Source: DATJYV01 sp035499415 (GTDB taxonomy: Bacteria > Bacteroidota > Ignavibacteria > UBA10030). Taken from it: a stretch of DNA of 9,483 nt. Both the position numbers and the translations under genes were made by a program. Where the stretch lies: NCBI GenBank assembly GCA_035499415.1, contig DATJYV010000036.1:1-9483 (forward strand), in the 5' to 3' direction. Shown here piece after piece: positions 6,227 to 9,483 of this stretch; the stretch's first letter is position 1, and every line of letters starts with the position of its first letter. A model generated the notes under the pieces. That model was not told where the DNA came from, made no database searches, and was given only the letters and a program-made list of their open reading frames with translations.

Positions 6227-6400
6227 ATGAAGAAGTACGTGGTGCTGGGCATCGTCGCAGGGGCTGCAATTTCTGCGCTTCTCATTTATTTTCGGAAGAA
6301 AAGATTGAGCGGGATGGAATTCAAAGAATTCTTTGATTCATCCGCGGTGGCGGACGAGCTTTTCGGCGACGCATTTCAGGAGTTGCCGGACAAGCCGTAA
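6227..6400 (+). CDS. Small single-span membrane protein, function unknown (57 aa)
   Basis: ATG at 6227 to TAA at 6398-6400 gives 57 residues. Residues 4-22 (YVVLGIVAGAAISALLIYF) form one clear transmembrane helix with a GxxxG-like small-residue face (GIVAGAAISA). A basic cluster (RKKR, 23-26) and an acidic, amphipathic tail (EFKEFF, ADELFGDAFQEL) follow. The strongly basic stop after the helix suggests the tail faces the cytoplasm. A CGGGGA sequence about 8 nt before the ATG is a modest ribosome binding site. The gene has its own promoter candidate upstream and a strong terminator 25 nt downstream, so it is probably a one-gene transcript, and this context supports it being real. I do not recognise the family. 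A lipoprotein or secreted peptide is unlikely, since there is no lipobox and no cleavage motif. Confidence 0.68.
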   Translation: MKKYVVLGIVAGAAISALLIYFRKKRLSGMEFKEFFDSSAVADELFGDAFQELPDKP

Positions 6401-6424
6401 GAGATTTCAGTATCTTTCGCGATG

Positions 6425-6455
6425 AAGGCGAGGAGCGATCCTCGCCTTTACTTTT
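6425..6455 (+). terminator. Rho-independent terminator
   Basis: AAGGCGAGGA (6425-6434) and TCCTCGCCTT (6439-6448) form a perfect 10-bp stem capped by the stable GNRA-type tetraloop GCGA. A T-rich run follows (TACTTTT, 6449-6455). It lies 24 nt after the TAA of the small membrane gene and is the clearest terminator in the window. Confidence 0.88.
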
Positions 6456-6584
6456 AATGTCGGGGATTGGCCAACAGCGCTCACCTGTCGGCGATCAACT
6501 CGGATAGGCAGCCACAAAATAAATCGTCGTCCCGATAGAGACGTATAAGCTGTCAACTGACTGCTGAACGCCTGATTCCTCGTC

Positions 6585-6614
6585 TTGCTTTTTTCCACAT
6601 TTCTCCTACCTTGC
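6585..6614 (+). promoter_or_regulatory. Candidate promoter for the helicase-like gene
   Basis: TTG (6585-6587), 19 nt, then TACCTTGC (6607-6614). Spacing is ideal for the Bacteroidota consensus, but the -7 box differs at its last two fixed positions. It ends 20 nt before the ATG at 6635, like the acetyltransferase promoter, and no Shine-Dalgarno sequence is present. Confidence 0.42.
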
Positions 6615-6634
6615 ACAATCATCCATCTCTCCTC

Positions 6635-9483
6635 ATGAACGCCGCTTCGCAGGCGACTCCGGGTCCCCCCTCGATCTCCACCCTCGCCGACGCCATTGCT
6701 CAGGAATTGAAGGAGCTCCAGAGCGCCCGGTCCGCCGTCACGCTTTGCAGCGGCGAGCTCGTGGGCACATTCGCGGGCAGATTCTATTACCGGTTTGAAA
6801 TTCCCGAGGATGTTTTCCCGCGTCCCATCGAGCGTGCAACATTCACGTTCGGCCAGCGCGAACCGATGAGGGCAGACGGGAATATCATCGCCCTGGAGAA
6901 CCAATATATCACGATCGCCGTCGACCGGGATTTCGGCCCGGTGCTTCCGGAGATTCGTTGTTCGTGGAGCTACGAAGAGGAGATCCGTCCCGTCATCGAC
7001 CGCCTCCAATCGTCCGCCGGCGGGTCGTCCACGGCTGCGTTGTTGTTCCGGCCTTTCGATGAGGCAAATGTTCACGCGGTCGGCTTCGAGCCGCATCCCA
7101 TCCCCAACACGCCCCCCGACCAGCTCGATGCGGTACGCAAGATCTTTCAGAACAAGGTGACCATCCTCTGGGGGCCGATCCACTCGGGCAAATCGCACAC
7201 GCTCTCTCTGGCTGCGGCAAATTATCTGAAGGGGGGCAAGAAAGTTCTGTTCCTCGCGCCGGAAAACGACGCCGTCGACCAGACGCTTCTGCAGGTTGTC
7301 GACGTGGGAAAACAGCTCGGGCTTTCGATGGAGACGATCGCAGCCCGGGTCGACCTCCCATCCCTCGTGAACATTCCCGGCCTGACGCCGTTCTCCTTCG
7401 AGCATCAGGTCGAGCGGATGCGCGAAGAGAAACGCAAGACGTTCCAGGAACGGGCGCAGCTGATCGCGGAGTTCGAGCGCGTGAAGATCAAACAGGTGCT
7501 GCACGAGGATTTTTACCAGCGCACCCAGGACATCCGCGAAAAGATGGCAGAGGCGAAGAAACAGCTTGACGTCGTCTCGAAAGAGGTCGAGCGGCTCCGC
7601 GCGGCCCTGACACAGCAGCAGCAGGCATCGATGCTCGAACGGCTCAAGAAGGGAATGTCGAAGGACGAACTTGCCGCCGTGCAAAAGCAGCTCGCGGAGA
7701 AGCAGCAGGCGCAAAAACGATTGCAATCGCTCCACCAGTCGATGACCAACGAAGTAACGCGGCTCGAACTGGACAGTCCGGTCAAAGTCGAGGAGCTGCA
7801 GGCATACCGTCTGGCCGTCAAGCGGATGGAAGAGTTGGGGGGAATCGATGTCGTCCGGCAGGCGGTGCAGGAATACACGGCCGTCAACGAGGCAGAACTG
7901 CTCCGGACAAAGAGTTTTGTCGCCACGAGCACCTCCACCGTGCTTGTCGACCCGTCGCTCAAAGGAATTCAGTTCGACCTCGTCCTGGTCGACGACGCCC
8001 AGATGATCGACCTTGCGACGCTCGCCGCACTCGCCTCCCTCGCCAGGGAAAAGCTCGTCATCGCCGGCGACCCATTCCAGACGGGACCCTCGGTCTTGTC
8101 CCGGAGCGAGCAAGCCGACCAATGGCTCCGCAGGGATATTTTCCTCTTTCTCGCAGCAACCGACGAACTGAGCCGGTTGTTCGAATGGTCCGAAAAAAAC
8201 GCCCGGTGGGTCGTTTTCCTTTCGTCTCATTTTGCCACGACGCCGAAGCTCTCGCTCTTCATGGGGTCCGTGCTGTTCGACGACAAGGTCAACGTCTTCG
8301 CGTCGCCGAAGGCGCGGGGCAAGATTTACTTTATCGATACGACGGAGCTGAAATCGAAGTGCCGCCAATACGCCGGACGAAAGAGGATGCTCCCGTTCAA
8401 CGACCAGCAGACCAAAAAGACGGTCGAGTGCGTCAAGCACGCGTTGATGGAGCCGAACCGTGCAGCGGGAGACGTCGGCGTCATCCTCCCGTTCGACGGG
8501 CCGACGCTGTACACAAAGCTGCAACTCCGGCTGAACGGGATTCGGAACGTCGAGGTGGGAACTCCCGCAACATTTACGGGAAGGCGCAAGCGCGCGATCG
8601 TTTTCGACACGACGATGGCCGGGGTCGACTATTCGATGCGAGCCATCGACGACCGGAAAGCGGGAGACCGTGAAGTCCTCCGGCTCCTCAACAGCGTTCT
8701 TTCAAGCGTCGAGGAGGATTTGTACGTCCTCGTCGACCTCTCGCACCTGCGGACGATTTATCACGAACGGCTCTTCGCGAAACTCCTGCTCCTCCTTCAG
8801 GCGGAGGCGGACCAGAAGCAGCCCGTCCTGACCTCGGCGGTGAAGAGGTTCGACGACCTCGACTGGGAACAGCGGGCAAAGCTCCTCACGGTCGCCGGGA
8901 AAATGGCGCTGCCCGATTCGGCCCCCCGTGCCGATGCGCCGGCAAAAGTGGACCACGAACTCGAGCTGAAGATGAAAATGCTGGCCCGGCAACAGGGGGG
9001 AAAACCTCCGGCCGGCGAGCGTAATTTCGAGCACGAGATTTTTGTCGCCGCGCAACGGTCGATCGGCTACCGCACGGACCTCAATCTGGTTTCGCAATTC
9101 ATGGGGGTGAATGCGCTCTTCCGCAATTCGCTGGCCACGGAGCAGGCGGCCGGCCGTCTTCCGACCGACCAGTGCCAGAACGAAAAAGATTTCCGCGCGG
9201 TGATGGAGCGGTGGAACCTCCTGATCTACGAAACATCCGGTGGCAGCAAGACCGATGTCGCCTATTTTGTCCACAAGGGACCCGAGTCCCGCGTCCGCCA
9301 GGAGATCCGTCATCTGAAAGCTTTTTACTCCTCCGACGCCGACGCCGTCCTTGAAGAGGGAAAGCAGAAGATCGCCGTCGACGTGTCAAGAATTTTTCAG
9401 GAACTCCTCGGCAAATCCCAGCCCGGAAATCCCGCGGAGTGGTCGAGCGCATATCTGAGCTTTCTCGGTCGACTCGAGAGCTA
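6635..9483 (+). CDS. Degenerate UPF1-like superfamily 1B helicase/ATPase with coiled coil (3' end outside window)
   Basis: The frame is open from ATG 6635 to the right edge: 949 complete codons and no stop. A beta-rich N-terminal part (about 35-150) resembles the barrel preceding the motor in UPF1/IGHMBP2-like helicases. Motor motifs then follow in order: Q motif PPDQLDAV (Q163), Walker A GPIHSGKS (180-187), motif Ia APENDAVDQ (208-216), motif II VDDAQ (D453, D454), motif III GDPFQ (478-482), motif IV-like LSSHFATTP (529-537), VGVILPFD (614-621), motif V VEVGTPATFTG (639-649) and motif VI-like LLNSVLSSVEED (684-695). Normal helicases have DEA in II, QYRMHP in IV, FQGxE in V and LTRA in VI, so key acidic, glutamine and arginine residues are changed. 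A coiled coil fills about 255-380, and 796-949 is unassigned. It probably binds ATP and nucleic acid, but unwinding activity is doubtful. Confidence 0.92.
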   Translation, partial: MNAASQATPGPPSISTLADAIAQELKELQSARSAVTLCSGELVGTFAGRFYYRFEIPEDVFPRPIERATFTFGQREPMRADGNIIALENQYITIAVDRDFGPVLPEIRCSWSYEEEIRPVIDRLQSSAGGSSTAALLFRPFDEANVHAVGFEPHPIPNTPPDQLDAVRKIFQNKVTILWGPIHSGKSHTLSLAAANYLKGGKKVLFLAPENDAVDQTLLQVVDVGKQLGLSMETIAARVDLPSLVNIPGLTPFSFEHQVERMREEKRKTFQERAQLIAEFERVKIKQVLHEDFYQRTQDIREKMAEAKKQLDVVSKEVERLRAALTQQQQASMLERLKKGMSKDELAAVQKQLAEKQQAQKRLQSLHQSMTNEVTRLELDSPVKVEELQAYRLAVKRMEELGGIDVVRQAVQEYTAVNEAELLRTKSFVATSTSTVLVDPSLKGIQFDLVLVDDAQMIDLATLAALASLAREKLVIAGDPFQTGPSVLSRSEQADQWLRRDIFLFLAATDELSRLFEWSEKNARWVVFLSSHFATTPKLSLFMGSVLFDDKVNVFASPKARGKIYFIDTTELKSKCRQYAGRKRMLPFNDQQTKKTVECVKHALMEPNRAAGDVGVILPFDGPTLYTKLQLRLNGIRNVEVGTPATFTGRRKRAIVFDTTMAGVDYSMRAIDDRKAGDREVLRLLNSVLSSVEEDLYVLVDLSHLRTIYHERLFAKLLLLLQAEADQKQPVLTSAVKRFDDLDWEQRAKLLTVAGKMALPDSAPRADAPAKVDHELELKMKMLARQQGGKPPAGERNFEHEIFVAAQRSIGYRTDLNLVSQFMGVNALFRNSLATEQAAGRLPTDQCQNEKDFRAVMERWNLLIYETSGGSKTDVAYFVHKGPESRVRQEIRHLKAFYSSDADAVLEEGKQKIAVDVSRIFQELLGKSQPGNPAEWSSAYLSFLGRLES

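Larger units (their letters stand above)
6401..6634. other. Intergenic gap with terminator, heptad run and promoter
   Basis: The gap holds the intrinsic terminator of the small membrane gene (6425-6455), an unexplained stretch at 6456-6545, a run of 7-nt words at 6550-6570 (CTGTCAA, CTGACTG, CTGAACG), and the promoter candidate of the helicase-like gene. I see no gene here. Confidence 0.6.

Noticed and set aside
6407..8524. Very long open frame on the minus strand (over 700 codons)
   Set aside because: It is antisense to the helicase-like gene, begins across the intrinsic terminator and promoter, and reads as low-complexity Arg/Leu/Glu sequence with no recognisable domain. The plus frame carries ordered helicase motifs, so the minus frame is an artefact of GC-biased codon use.

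Overview
The window looks like a chromosomal segment from a moderately GC-rich member of the Bacteroidota/Ignavibacteriota (FCB) branch. Three things point there. The YebC protein begins MGRIFEKRK and so resembles the Bacteroidota form. The short histone-H1-like protein and the short AraC-type regulator are types common in that group. Several genes also sit behind TTTG-N18..20-TAnnTTTG boxes, with short leaders and little or no Shine-Dalgarno sequence. The phylum is an inference from gene content.

Layout: the 3' end of an AraC-family regulator (1-320, cut by the left edge) closes in a GC-rich palindrome. A 197-bp gap leads to yebC (518-1228, +), which converges on a RimJ/RimL-type acetyltransferase (1245-1766, -) across a 16-nt gap containing a hairpin. 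A 371-bp gap rich in repeats and promoter signals separates the acetyltransferase from a divergent two-gene unit: a deoxyhypusine-synthase-family enzyme (2138-3235, +, TTG start) and a 68-residue histone-H1/Hc1-like protein (3268-3474, +). After a hairpin and a promoter comes a secreted GH20-type hexosaminidase with a C-terminal beta-sandwich (3557-6112, +). Next is a 57-residue single-span membrane protein (6227-6400, +) closed by a very clear intrinsic terminator. From 6635 to beyond the right edge (+) runs one continuous reading frame of at least 949 codons.

That last protein is the most unusual item. It has the motif order of a UPF1-like superfamily 1B helicase, with a good Walker A, but residues normally essential are changed in motifs II, IV, V and VI. 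It also has a coiled coil between motifs Ia and II, and a C-terminal region I cannot assign. It may be a helicase turned into an ATP-binding switch or scaffold.

Most genes here appear to be separate transcription units with housekeeping or nutrient roles: translation (YebC), polyamine chemistry and nucleoid packing (DHS-like plus Hc1-like), and glycan breakdown (GH20). I see no rRNA, tRNA, CRISPR array, transposase or phage gene. Every gap longer than 150 bp contains runs of a 7-nt word close to CTGAnnG, and two gaps or gene ends also carry palindromic repeats.
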